DNA of 64,000 nucleotides, taken from JANQIO01 sp965601975 (GTDB lineage: Bacteria > Pseudomonadota > Gammaproteobacteria > Pseudomonadales > Halieaceae). The notes below the pieces were generated by a model. The model was not told the DNA's origin, made no database searches, and worked only from the letters and a program-made list of their open reading frames with translations. Shown here in pieces: positions 39,558-48,446 of the stretch. The DNA lies in NCBI GenBank assembly GCA_965601975.1, contig OZ271856.1:1302001-1366000 (forward strand). Direction: 5' to 3'. A program made the position numbers and the translations under genes. Position 1 is the stretch's first letter. The number at the start of each line of letters is the position of its first letter.

Positions 39558-39998
39558 ATGAGCAAGCAAAACCAAAAGGGTTTTACCCTGATCGAACTGA
39601 TGATCGTAATCGCGATCATCGGCATCCTGGCCGCCGTGGCTCTGCCCGCTTACCAGGACTACACCATCCGCGCCCGTATGTCTGAGCCCCTGGCTCTGCT
39701 GGGTGAGGCCAAGAACAGCACCACCGAGTTCTTCATCGCCAACGGCCGTCTGCCGGCTGACGCTGCTGAAGCTGGTGTGCGTACCACGATCGACACCGAT
39801 CTGGTATCTACCCTCGACGTGGCTAACGACGGTAACATCACTGTAACGCTGACCACCAACCCTGGTTGGGGTGACGATGCAGGCGGTGAAGACATCGTTC
39901 TGAGCCTGGTTGATTCCACCTCTGGCAGCCTGGAGTATCGCTGCACCCCGGGTGCGAACATGCCGACCAAGCTGCTGCCGGCTAACTGCCGCGGCTAA
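39558..39998 (+). CDS. pilA: Type IVa major pilin PilA
   Basis: The structural subunit of type IV pili. The ATG at 39558 with AGGAG 7 bases upstream gives 146 residues: a short basic leader MSKQNQKG cut by PilD before Phe9, then FTLIELMIVIAIIGILAAVA with Glu at mature position 5. The globular part has Cys129 and Cys144, forming the C-terminal disulfide loop. Codon use is strongly biased toward common codons, as expected for an abundant protein. It is divergent from pilBCD and followed by a strong terminator and two GT-C genes. Confidence 0.97.
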   Translation: MSKQNQKGFTLIELMIVIAIIGILAAVALPAYQDYTIRARMSEPLALLGEAKNSTTEFFIANGRLPADAAEAGVRTTIDTDLVSTLDVANDGNITVTLTTNPGWGDDAGGEDIVLSLVDSTSGSLEYRCTPGANMPTKLLPANCRG

Positions 39999-40013
39999 GC
40001 CTGTCGCTTGAAG

Positions 40014-40041
40014 AGCCCGGGCTTGTCCCGGGCTTTTTTTT
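40014..40041 (+). terminator. Strong intrinsic terminator of pilA
   Basis: AGCCCGGG at 40014-40021 pairs perfectly with CCCGGGCT at 40027-40034 around CTTGT, followed by an eight-T run to 40041. It should confine most pilA transcripts to one gene; the glycosylation genes downstream would be reached by read-through or their own promoter. Confidence 0.92.
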
Positions 40042-40063
40042 GCTTATTTATTTTGCGTGAGAG

Positions 40064-42004
40064 ATGCAAGACCCCACCCCCGAACATCCAGCTTCCCCTC
40101 CTGAAGGCACCGCCCGGATACTGTTGATCGTCTCCCTGCTGCTTACGCTGGTCTTCTACTGGCTGCACGCGGGCGACTTCTTCGTTCTCGATTCCGTCGG
40201 CGTTCTGTCGGAAAACAATGGCCTGAACTTCGACATCACTGAGTTTGATCGCTGGCGCATTGCGGCCATGAGTTCCGAGAGCGGCATCTTTGGCAGATAC
40301 CTGAGCAATCTCTCTTTCACCATCGACGCGCTGCTGGCCGGCGGTGCCGACCCCCGCGCGATGAAACTCAGCAACGTGCTGCTGCATCTTTTGACCGCCG
40401 TCCTGGCCTGGCGCTTGCTGTGCCTGGCGCTGGCGCGCTCGCCGGTGCTGTCGCTGGACGGCCAACGCGCACGCTGGATCGCCGCCATCGCCGTGGCCAT
40501 CTGGGTGGTACACCCGCTGCAGGTGTCGACAGTGATGTACACCGTGCAGCGCATGACCCAGCTTTCCGCGCTGTTCACCGTGGCAGGCCTCTGGTTCTAC
40601 TGCGCCAGGCGTGTGCGCTGGCTGGAGCAGGCGCCGACGGCGGCGGACCTGTCGTCCACCCTGTTGGGCCTGACCGTGTTTACCCTGCTGGCAATGTTCA
40701 GCAAGGAAAACGGCATGCTGCTGCCCCTGTACGTCGCGGTGCTGGAACTCTGCCTGTTCCGGGGTCGATCCGCGGGCGGCCGGGTGGAGCTACCCTACCG
40801 GCTCAGTCAGCTGGCGCTACTGGTGCCGGCACTGGTCGTCGTGCTGTTGCTGGTTATCCAGCCGGACTGGCTGGTGAACTGGTACGCCCATCGAAGCTTC
40901 GGACTGGAAGAGCGGGTGCTGACCCAACTGCGCGTGCTCTGGCACTACCTGTCGTGGATGCTGCTGTGGGATGTGCAGGCATTGGGCTTGTTTCACGACG
41001 ACATCGCGGTGTCGCGCAGCCTGTGGCAGCCGCTGACCACGCTGTTCGCGCTGATCGCCTGGCTTGGCCTGGCCGGGCTCGCCTGGCACCTGCGCAATCG
41101 CTTGCCGCTGCTGGCGTTCGCCCTGCTCTGGTACCTGGTGGGCCACATCATGGAATCCACCATCATCCCGCTGGAGCTGGTGTTCGAGCATCGCAACTAC
41201 CTGCCGTCACTCGGGCCCATACTCATGCTGGGCTGGGTGTTGACTGCGATACCTTCGAACCGCTTCGGCTACGCCGCACTCGGCGGCGGTATCGCCGTCG
41301 CCGTACTGGGTTTCCTGCTGTTTGTCCGCACCTCGTTCTGGGCCTCGGAGCTGACCCTGGCCGAGAGCTTCTATCGCCACCAGCCAGAATCCGCGCGCGC
41401 CCGCTTCAACCTCGCCAACGTCTACATCCGGCAAACTGCGGGGGTGACCGATATGCAGGTGGCCAAGAAATACTCGATGGCCGCCAGGGAACTGCACCGG
41501 AAGAATGTCCAGCAGTACCAGGGTTACGTGCCGTCCCTGACAGCGCTGATCTACATAGAGAGCGCGGTGCGCCAGAACAGATCGGTACAGGCGCTGTACC
41601 GGCGGCTGGCAGTTGAACTCGATCGACCCAATATCAGCTCCACGGAAATCTCTGCCCTCAGGCAGTTTGTGGCATGCCTGGATCGAGGCGTCTGCCTGGT
41701 GCCCGAGGGCGGCACCCGCGAATACCTGGAAAGGCTCATAGCGCAGCAGGACCTGGTCATCACCCGGGAGCTGCTGATGCGGCACTGCCTGAGCAAGGGA
41801 GACAGGGATTGCGTGCGGGAGCAGGCGGAGGCGGCGCTGGCCATGAACCCGGATTTTGTCTTCGGCTACCGCGCCCTGTATTCCTCCAGTCTCTCGGATG
41901 GTGATACGGCCGGGGCGCAGGCTGCAGCCCAGCGCATGCTGATGGCGGATGAACAGCGGCGCCAGATTTATGGCATCCGCAACAGCGCGGCGGCGCGCCG
42001 ATGA
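40064..42004 (+). CDS. GT-C/TMTC-like polytopic membrane protein, candidate pilin glycosyltransferase (copy 1)
   Basis: A 646-residue protein with about ten membrane helices up to residue 430 and a soluble helical, TPR-like C-terminal part (about 435-640). Conserved blocks are YTVQRMTQLSALF (159-171), SKENG (213-217) and the acidic/His loop ELVFEHRNYLPS (371-382), shared with TMTC/DUF1736-type GT-C enzymes that use polyprenyl-phosphate sugars. It shares the same blocks with the next gene, so the two are paralogs. Its first outer loop reads VLDS where copy 2 has LLDD, so an acidic residue often catalytic in GT-C folds may be missing. The position straight after pilA suggests pilin modification, as with TfpO/TfpW. 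Function is inferred. Confidence 0.7.
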   Translation: MQDPTPEHPASPPEGTARILLIVSLLLTLVFYWLHAGDFFVLDSVGVLSENNGLNFDITEFDRWRIAAMSSESGIFGRYLSNLSFTIDALLAGGADPRAMKLSNVLLHLLTAVLAWRLLCLALARSPVLSLDGQRARWIAAIAVAIWVVHPLQVSTVMYTVQRMTQLSALFTVAGLWFYCARRVRWLEQAPTAADLSSTLLGLTVFTLLAMFSKENGMLLPLYVAVLELCLFRGRSAGGRVELPYRLSQLALLVPALVVVLLLVIQPDWLVNWYAHRSFGLEERVLTQLRVLWHYLSWMLLWDVQALGLFHDDIAVSRSLWQPLTTLFALIAWLGLAGLAWHLRNRLPLLAFALLWYLVGHIMESTIIPLELVFEHRNYLPSLGPILMLGWVLTAIPSNRFGYAALGGGIAVAVLGFLLFVRTSFWASELTLAESFYRHQPESARARFNLANVYIRQTAGVTDMQVAKKYSMAARELHRKNVQQYQGYVPSLTALIYIESAVRQNRSVQALYRRLAVELDRPNISSTEISALRQFVACLDRGVCLVPEGGTREYLERLIAQQDLVITRELLMRHCLSKGDRDCVREQAEAALAMNPDFVFGYRALYSSSLSDGDTAGAQAAAQRMLMADEQRRQIYGIRNSAAARR

Positions 42005-43911
42005 AGACACTGCGCTCATCGCTGTTGCTTGCGGCCGGCCTGTGGCTGCTTTGGTCCGCGCTGGTGGCCTGGGCCTACCTGCCCGGGCTCAATGGCCCCC
42101 TGCTGCTGGATGATGTGGCCAACCTGCGCCCGCTGGATCGAATCGACCTGTCCGAGGACTTTGCCATCGATGTGGTCCTGGGCAACACCTCCGGACTGCA
42201 CGGGCGCCCGCTGTCGATGGCGTCCTTTGCCCTTGAACGCCTGTATTTCGATCGAGGACCCGAGGGCCAGAAAACCGTGGGCCTGGCCCTGCACCTGCTT
42301 ACGGGCTGCCTGGTCCTGTTGCTGGCGCTGCGGCTGTACCGTGCGGCGGGAATAGAGCGACCGATAGCGCCCGCGTTGGCGGTGGCCGCCCTGTGGGTGT
42401 CACTGCCGCTGCTACTGAGCACAACGCTCTATGTGGTGCAGCGCATGACCATTCTCTCTGCCCTGTTCAGTTTCACGGCCCTGCTGGCCTACTGCCATGG
42501 CCGCGATGCGATGCTCCGCGCCAGTCGTGCCTGGCCATGGTTCCTGGCGACCGCCCTGGCAACCCTGCTGGCGGTGCTGTCCAAGGAGAACGGGCTGTTG
42601 ATCGTGCCCCTGCTGACCCTGGTGGAGCTGTTCGTCTACGACTTCCGCTCTCCGCAGGCGCAGCGCGATCGCAGGCTGACCTTAGTGCATGGACTGGCCA
42701 TTGGCGTTCCGGCACTGGTGGTGATCAGCTATGTGCTGATCAGGCCTGGCTTCATCCTGGATGGCTACGCACTGCGTGACTTTACCTTTTCCGAGCGGGT
42801 ACTGACTGAGACGCGCATCCTGTTCGACTATGTGCGCCAGATCCTGTGGGTGGACGTGCATGGCCTGGGCCTGTATCACGATGACATCAGCCTGTCCGGC
42901 GGGCTGTTCTCGCCCGCGAGTACGGCGGCCGCAGTCGCAGCCTGGCTGCTGCTGGCGGCGGGTGTAGTGTACTCCGCCGTGTCCGGGCGCTTGCGCTTGC
43001 TGGCGTTCGGCGTCGCCTTCTTCATGGTCGGCCATGCCATGGAGTCCACCGTGTTCTCGCTGGAACTCTACTTCGAGCACCGCAATTACCTGCCTGCATT
43101 CGGTGTGCTGTTCGGCGCCGTCTCTGCCGCGCTGTATCTGCAGCGGCGTTGGCCGGTGCTGCAGGGCTGGCCGGCCCTGCTGCTGGTGCTGATGCTGGGC
43201 CGCAATCTCGTCCTGCTCGGTTCCCAGGCGGTGGTCTGGTCTGACGCGCGCCTGCTGCACATGGATGCGGCCAATAACCACCCCGATTCGCAGCGGGCCC
43301 AACTGGAACTGGCGCGGGTTTTTGCCCAGGACGGTAACCTGGATGCGGCGCTGGCCCTGGCCGACGCCAACCCCGGGGGCAAGCAGCAGAGCGAAGCCGA
43401 GGGGTTGCTGCTGCAGGCGGTCTACTACTGCCTGTCTCGCACGCCGTTCCCCGACGGCCACTTCGAACAGGTCACGCCGTCGCGCGAGGTGTTGGTACAG
43501 ATACCCGTGAACGATTTTGCCTATCACGTATCCAGACTGGTACTCGCCGATCGCTGCGCGGAAGGCAGCGGCGTGACGTTTGCCGATGCGATGTGGCACT
43601 GGATGGTGGCGTCCAACGGACCCATCGGTACCCAGCGGCTGTACGGCAGTTTGATGCTGGTGGAAAACCACCTGGAGCGGTATGAGCAAGCCATGGAGTA
43701 TGCGACACTCCTCACCTCGCGTGATGCTGAGGACGTTATGGGCTGGCAGTTCACGCTGTACCTGTCACACGTGCTGGAGAGGCCTGAGCTTGGCGAAAAG
43801 GCCGCGGCAAAACTGCGTGCATTGCAGGAGGCGGGACGGCTGACGCGACAGGAGGCCTCCAACCTGGAACTCTTCACGGCGCCACCGAACCAAGAAAGCA
43901 AAGGCGAATAG
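42001..43911 (+). CDS. GT-C/TMTC-like polytopic membrane protein, candidate pilin glycosyltransferase (copy 2)
   Basis: A 636-residue paralog of the preceding protein; the genes overlap by 4 bases (ATGA). It has a first outer loop with LLLDDVANL (Asp37/Asp38), VQRMTILSALF (146-156), SKENG (194-198) and LELYFEHRNYLPAFG near residue 360, then a soluble helical repeat part (about 410-630). The Asp pair fits the catalytic site of GT-C transferases. The tandem pair may act as a dimer or use different sugars or acceptors. A role in glycosylating PilA or another periplasmic protein is inferred from position and family. Confidence 0.7.
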   Translation: MKTLRSSLLLAAGLWLLWSALVAWAYLPGLNGPLLLDDVANLRPLDRIDLSEDFAIDVVLGNTSGLHGRPLSMASFALERLYFDRGPEGQKTVGLALHLLTGCLVLLLALRLYRAAGIERPIAPALAVAALWVSLPLLLSTTLYVVQRMTILSALFSFTALLAYCHGRDAMLRASRAWPWFLATALATLLAVLSKENGLLIVPLLTLVELFVYDFRSPQAQRDRRLTLVHGLAIGVPALVVISYVLIRPGFILDGYALRDFTFSERVLTETRILFDYVRQILWVDVHGLGLYHDDISLSGGLFSPASTAAAVAAWLLLAAGVVYSAVSGRLRLLAFGVAFFMVGHAMESTVFSLELYFEHRNYLPAFGVLFGAVSAALYLQRRWPVLQGWPALLLVLMLGRNLVLLGSQAVVWSDARLLHMDAANNHPDSQRAQLELARVFAQDGNLDAALALADANPGGKQQSEAEGLLLQAVYYCLSRTPFPDGHFEQVTPSREVLVQIPVNDFAYHVSRLVLADRCAEGSGVTFADAMWHWMVASNGPIGTQRLYGSLMLVENHLERYEQAMEYATLLTSRDAEDVMGWQFTLYLSHVLERPELGEKAAAKLRALQEAGRLTRQEASNLELFTAPPNQESKGE

Positions 43912-43919
43912 ACAAGAAC

Positions 43920-44783
43920 ATGACGTCTCTTTCAATAGTGATACCAGCCAAGAACGAATCCAAAGGGCTCGGGAAGTTCCTGCCGGAACTTACCGCTGCC
44001 TACCCGTCGGCGGAGATTGTCGTGGTCAACGACGGCTCCACTGATGACACAGCGGCTGTGGCCGAGAGTCACGGTGCGAAGGTGCTGTCGAACCCTTATT
44101 CCAAGGGAAATGGCGCCGCCATCAAGGCAGGTGCGCGCGCGGCGACGGGAGACGTGCTGCTGTTCATGGACGGCGACGGGCAGCACCGGGCCGCCGATAT
44201 CGCGGGACTGCTGGAGCGGCTGGAGGAGGGCTATGACCTGGTGGTGGGTGCGCGCCAGGGCGTGGGTGCCCAGGCAAGCATGGCTCGGTGGGGTGCCAAC
44301 ACGTTTTACAATGTGTTTGCCAGCTGGATGGTGGGCCACAAGATCGAGGACCTGACCTCCGGCATGCGCGCGGTCAGGCGCAAAAAGTTCCTGTCCTTTC
44401 TCTACCTGCTACCGAACGGCTTTTCCTATCCGACCACGTCCACCATGGCGTTCTATCGCGCCGGCTATTCCGTTTCCTTCGTGCCCATTGAGTGCCTGCA
44501 GCGAGAAGGCAAGAGTCATATCAATATCTGGCGCGACGGCGTTCGCTTCCTGCTGATCATTTTCAAGATCGGCACGCTGTACTCGCCGCTGAAACTGTTC
44601 TTCCCGATCGCCCTGGCGATTTTCGGCGCCGGCCTTGGCTACTACGGCTATACCTATTTCAGCTACGGACGCTTTACCAACATGAGCCTGCTGCTGTTTG
44701 TGTCCAGCGCGCTGGTGTTCCTGATGGGACTCATTTCTGAACAGATCGCCAACCTGACGTTCAAGGGAGACGGCCAGGAGTAG
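43920..44783 (+). CDS. Family 2 glycosyltransferase, DPM1-like with C-terminal membrane pair
   Basis: A 287-residue GT-A protein: LSIVIPAKNESKGLGKFLPEL at the start, NDGS at 37-40, the metal-binding DGDGQH at 84-89, and SGMRAVRRKKF in the acceptor part. Two membrane helices follow at about 227-247 and 255-277. This is the layout of polyprenyl-phosphate sugar synthases such as dolichol-phosphate-mannose synthase. It lies 8 bases after the second GT-C gene and could make the lipid-linked sugar donor that GT-C enzymes use. Sugar identity is unknown. Confidence 0.85.
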   Translation: MTSLSIVIPAKNESKGLGKFLPELTAAYPSAEIVVVNDGSTDDTAAVAESHGAKVLSNPYSKGNGAAIKAGARAATGDVLLFMDGDGQHRAADIAGLLERLEEGYDLVVGARQGVGAQASMARWGANTFYNVFASWMVGHKIEDLTSGMRAVRRKKFLSFLYLLPNGFSYPTTSTMAFYRAGYSVSFVPIECLQREGKSHINIWRDGVRFLLIIFKIGTLYSPLKLFFPIALAIFGAGLGYYGYTYFSYGRFTNMSLLLFVSSALVFLMGLISEQIANLTFKGDGQE

Positions 44784-44803
44784 TCCGGCCTGCACCGAGC
44801 AAC

Positions 44804-45871
44804 ATGATTCGACTACTCACCGTGGTGGGCGCGAGGCCCCAGTTCATCAAGGCGACAAGCCTGTCCCGCCAGATCGCCGGGCGCGAGGCGTTCAGCGAGT
44901 GCATCCTGCACACCGGTCAGCACTACGATGCGAATATGTCGCAGGTGTTCTTCGACGAACTGCAGATACCGCGGCCCGACCTGAACCTCGAGGTGGGGTC
45001 CGGCAGCCATGCGGAGCAGACCGCGGCCATGCTCACGGGCATCGAGGCGGCGCTGGTGGAGCGGGAGATCGATCTGGTGGTTGTCTACGGGGATACCAAC
45101 AGCACGGTGGCCGGCGCCCTGGCGGCCGCCAAGCTGCACGTCCCGGTCGCCCATGTCGAGGCGGGACTCCGCTCCTTCAATCGCAAGATGCCGGAAGAGA
45201 TCAACCGGGTAGTGACGGACCAGCTGGCGGACCTGCACTTCTGTCCCAGCCAGGTGGCCGTGGACAATCTCGCGGACATGGGAATTCGCGGCGACTTCGT
45301 GGTGAACTGCGGTGACATCATGTTCGAGACGCTGCTGCACTACTGCGACCTGGCGACGGCGCCCGCGGGCCGCGAGGCCGGTTACCTGCTGACCACGTTT
45401 CACCGGGCCGAGAATACGGACGACCCCGCGCGGCTGGCGTCCATCGTCGACGGACTCTGCACGCTGGCCGAGCGCAGGCCGGTACTGATCCCCCTGCACC
45501 CGAGATCCCGGCGCGCCCTCGATCAGGCGGGGCTGCTGTCCCGGCTCGAGGCGGCCTGCGAGGTCGTTGAGCCGGTCGGGTTCCTGGAGATGGTGGCGCT
45601 GCTGGACGGTGCCGACGTGGTCATCACCGACTCCGGTGGCCTGCAGAAAGAAGCGTTTTTCATGGGCAAGCCCAGCGTGGTCCTGCGCGACCAGACCGAG
45701 TGGGTGGAATTGCTCGAGCTCGGCATGGCGCGTCTGTGGGGGCCGGACAGTGACCTGCCGGCGCTGGTCGATGCCGCGGCGGCCGGTGGCGCGGTCAGCG
45801 GCCAGCCCTACGGCAAGGGCGACAGCTCGGCCATCATTCTCGACAGCATCAGCCGATACTTCGCGGGCTGA
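44804..45871 (+). CDS. wecB: Non-hydrolysing UDP-N-acetylglucosamine 2-epimerase
   Basis: This enzyme interconverts UDP-GlcNAc and UDP-ManNAc (or a derivative, as in WbpI). The 355 residues show LLTVVGARPQFIKATSLSRQI, HTGQHYDANMSQVFFDEL, VVVYGDTNSTVAGALAA, HVEAGLRSFNRKMPEEINR, TFHRAENTDDP and TDSGGLQKEAFFMGKP, all family hallmarks. A ManNAc-type sugar is thus a likely part of the glycan made by this island. It overlaps the next gene by one base. Confidence 0.9.
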   Translation: MIRLLTVVGARPQFIKATSLSRQIAGREAFSECILHTGQHYDANMSQVFFDELQIPRPDLNLEVGSGSHAEQTAAMLTGIEAALVEREIDLVVVYGDTNSTVAGALAAAKLHVPVAHVEAGLRSFNRKMPEEINRVVTDQLADLHFCPSQVAVDNLADMGIRGDFVVNCGDIMFETLLHYCDLATAPAGREAGYLLTTFHRAENTDDPARLASIVDGLCTLAERRPVLIPLHPRSRRALDQAGLLSRLEAACEVVEPVGFLEMVALLDGADVVITDSGGLQKEAFFMGKPSVVLRDQTEWVELLELGMARLWGPDSDLPALVDAAAAGGAVSGQPYGKGDSSAIILDSISRYFAG

Positions 45872-46905
45872 TGAAGACCGTCGCCTTCCTGCCGGCGCAT
45901 CCCGCGCAGCTCTGGCTGATGGCGGCGATTGAAAAGGCACTGCCGACCGATGTCCGGGTGCTGTGGGTGCTCCGGGACAAGGATGTGCTGGTCGCCGTGG
46001 CGGAAAAGCTGGGGCTCGATTACGTGATTATTTCCAGGGCCCAGAGCGGCATGCTGGGAAATGCACTGGAATTGCTGATCGGGGTGTTTCGGGCAATGCG
46101 GCTGACGCGCAAGCATCGCATCGATCTGTGGTTGACCAAGTACGGGTCGGGCAATATCGGTGCGGCCCTCTGTCGCGTTCCCTCCCTGTCTTTCAATGAT
46201 GACGATATCGATATCGTGCCGCTGATCGCGATGACCAGCTACCCTTTCGCGCGCAAGGTCATTACGCCGGCAAATCTTCGCATGGGTCGCTACGACCACA
46301 AGACGATTCGCTACAACGGCTCACATGAGCTGGTGTACCTGCACCCGGACCGCTTTACCCTGGACCCGTCGCGCCTGGCGCAGGCGGGACTCGATGACCG
46401 GCCCTATATCCTGGTGCGGCTGTCGGCGCTGGCAGCGCACCACGATGTCGGGGTCGCCGGGGTATCGGTGGACGCGGTCTCGGAGTTGATCGCGCGCTAT
46501 GGTGACGACTATCGCATCGTGATATCCAGCGAGAAGCCGCTGCCCGATGCGCTGCAGCCCTATCGTATGCGCGCGGAGGTCGACCAGATTCACCACCTGC
46601 TAGCGGGTGCATCGTGCCTGGTGACCGACAGCCTCAGTATGGCCCTGGAAGCGGCGGTGCTGGGCACCGCGACCGTGAGGCTCAGTGATTTCGGTCTAGA
46701 GCTCACTGCCTTCAGCGCCATAGAACCCTACGAGCTGGTGTTCAATTTCAAGCCCGATGATGTCGAGCCCGCCCTGGCGATGGTCGAAAGCGTCCTGCAG
46801 ATGCAGCGTGACGGTGAGGTGGCAGAGCGCAGTCGGCGGCTGGTGTCGGACAAGGACGACCCGCTGCCGGTCTTCGTCGAGGCTATTCTTGAGCAGCTAC
46901 GGTGA
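45871..46905 (+). CDS. DUF354 family protein (GT-B-like)
   Basis: A 344-residue soluble protein whose overall pattern (FLPAHPAQLWLMAAIEKALP at the start, LLAGASCLVTDSLSMALEAAVLGTATVRL near residue 248) fits DUF354, a family with a GT-B-like or epimerase-like fold found in surface polysaccharide loci. No catalytic residues can be assigned. It overlaps the epimerase gene by one base, implying a linked role, perhaps a glycosyltransferase using the epimerised sugar. The 3' end overlaps the convergent flippase-like gene by 23 bases. Confidence 0.7.
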   Translation: MKTVAFLPAHPAQLWLMAAIEKALPTDVRVLWVLRDKDVLVAVAEKLGLDYVIISRAQSGMLGNALELLIGVFRAMRLTRKHRIDLWLTKYGSGNIGAALCRVPSLSFNDDDIDIVPLIAMTSYPFARKVITPANLRMGRYDHKTIRYNGSHELVYLHPDRFTLDPSRLAQAGLDDRPYILVRLSALAAHHDVGVAGVSVDAVSELIARYGDDYRIVISSEKPLPDALQPYRMRAEVDQIHHLLAGASCLVTDSLSMALEAAVLGTATVRLSDFGLELTAFSAIEPYELVFNFKPDDVEPALAMVESVLQMQRDGEVAERSRRLVSDKDDPLPVFVEAILEQLR

Positions 46906-47812
46906 TCTTTCGGTACACCAGGACCGACAGCCCGGCATTGAGCAGCTCTGAAGCGATCAACACCAGGCGGATCAGGATCACCGCGTAAAAAAGCGCCAGG
47001 CCCTCGCCCACCACGGGCGCCAGCAGGGCCAGCAGGCTCGCCTCCCGCACGCCCAGTCCCGCCGGGACCATCACCGCCAGCTGCCCGATCAGTGCGGCCA
47101 GGTAGTAGGCGGCGACCACGTAGGGATACCAGAACCACTCGACGCCGGTCAGGTCCGACAGCACCAGGAAGAACGCCGCGGCGTGGCAGAGCAGCAGCAG
47201 TATCTGGGCGCCCGTGAGCTGCAGCCAGGTCGACAGGTCGGGCAGGCTGACTTCCGAGGCCAGTCGGGAGACGAGTTTCTTCAGCCAGGGCATCAGCACA
47301 AGGAGCGTGACAACACCGGCACCGCCGGCCAGCAGCAGGAACTGGAGCAGCTGGGCCGATGGCCGCCATTCGAGCTGCTGCCAATAGAACACCGCGCCCA
47401 CCATCGAGACCAGGGCCAGGCTGGCGAGGGTGGTGATGCCCTCGACCACGGCGACGCTGACAGAGCCCCCACGGTGCTGCTGGCTGTGCAGGCCAACCCG
47501 GACCGCGTAGGCAAACACCTTACCGGGTATGTAGCGGGCGAGGCGGGAGACGGCCCAGGAACGGTAGGCCTCGGCAAAGCCGGCGCTCACCTCCATGCGA
47601 CGCAGCGAGTACCACCAGAGCCAGCTATTGAACAGGTGTCCGACCAGGGATATCACCAGGGCGACGAACAGTATGGCCCAGCGCGGGCTGCGTCCGACGC
47701 CGTCCAGTTGATCCACCGCGCGCAGCACAAACTCCGTCAGGTAGAACACCGCCGCCGCGGCCAGCGCCAGGGACAGGGCGGCGCGCAACAGGGATCGGGT
47801 ATGGGTGGACAC
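46883..47812 (-). CDS. Flippase-like membrane protein (UPF0104 / lysylphosphatidylglycerol synthase TM family)
   Basis: About 309 residues from a GTG at 47812, which overlaps the stop of the upstream methyltransferase gene by one base. It has roughly eight membrane helices and the family features RLARYIPGKVFAYAVR (residues about 77-92) and VMVPAGLGVREASLLALLAPV near residue 255. Relatives include AglD-type proteins thought to move or process polyprenyl-linked sugars. The longer upstream frame is out-of-frame methyltransferase sequence and is not used. Confidence 0.8.
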   Translation of the reverse strand: MSTHTRSLLRAALSLALAAAAVFYLTEFVLRAVDQLDGVGRSPRWAILFVALVISLVGHLFNSWLWWYSLRRMEVSAGFAEAYRSWAVSRLARYIPGKVFAYAVRVGLHSQQHRGGSVSVAVVEGITTLASLALVSMVGAVFYWQQLEWRPSAQLLQFLLLAGGAGVVTLLVLMPWLKKLVSRLASEVSLPDLSTWLQLTGAQILLLLCHAAAFFLVLSDLTGVEWFWYPYVVAAYYLAALIGQLAVMVPAGLGVREASLLALLAPVVGEGLALFYAVILIRLVLIASELLNAGLSVLVYRKITVAAQE

Positions 47813-48378
47813 TAAATCCGCGTTGCCGTGGCGATGGTCTGGTGGCACCAGGGCCGCGGGAAGGGCACCAGCCCGAATACCGGCAGGGGAAATCCCCCGG
47901 AGTAAAGCGTCACATCGGTGAAGCCCGCCACTTCCAGCATGCGAATGAGCCAGCGCTGGGGGAACAACATGAGGTGGTCTTGCGTGTAGAAGAAGCGCCG
48001 TGACAGGGTAATCGTCAGCAGCTGTTCGATGGGCGAGTTGGGGTTGGGTGTCGACAGGACCAGCTGACCGCCGGGCGCGATGGCGTCGCGGCATTCCCGC
48101 AGGAAGTCGATGGGGCGCTCAACGTGCTCGATGATCTCACCGGCCACCAGTGCATCGACGGGCTGGTGCCCCTCGGCGGACCATTGGGCCAGCGTACCGC
48201 GGAACACTTCCCGGTAGTTCCCGGGTAATTCAGCCTGCTCGATGTCGACGCCGATAACGTCCGGGCAGTCGAAGAAGGGGTTGGGCTGGTGTGCAAACCC
48301 GACATCGATGATGCGCTGTTTGTCGCCCACCAGGCGCGCCATCCGCTTGAGCCGATAGGCTTCGCTAACTGTGTACAT
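47812..48378 (-). CDS. Class I SAM-dependent methyltransferase
   Basis: A 188-residue protein with the SAM-binding pattern RIIDVGFAHQPNPFFD (motif I, degenerate at the glycines), GVDIEQAEL (acidic end of beta-2), VAGEIIEHVERPIDFLRE and GGQLVLSTPNPNSP. The GxGxG loop is replaced by VGFAHQ, which is unusual but seen in some sugar methyltransferases. It is coupled to the flippase-like gene. Methylation of a glycan or lipid carrier is possible; the substrate is unknown. Confidence 0.78.
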   Translation of the reverse strand: MYTVSEAYRLKRMARLVGDKQRIIDVGFAHQPNPFFDCPDVIGVDIEQAELPGNYREVFRGTLAQWSAEGHQPVDALVAGEIIEHVERPIDFLRECRDAIAPGGQLVLSTPNPNSPIEQLLTITLSRRFFYTQDHLMLFPQRWLIRMLEVAGFTDVTLYSGGFPLPVFGLVPFPRPWCHQTIATATRI

Positions 48379-48446
48379 GTCCCGCTCGTATCCCTAGGCA
48401 GGCTGCATGATAGCGTCAATGTCAGGCCTTGGGCAGCGGCGCTGCC

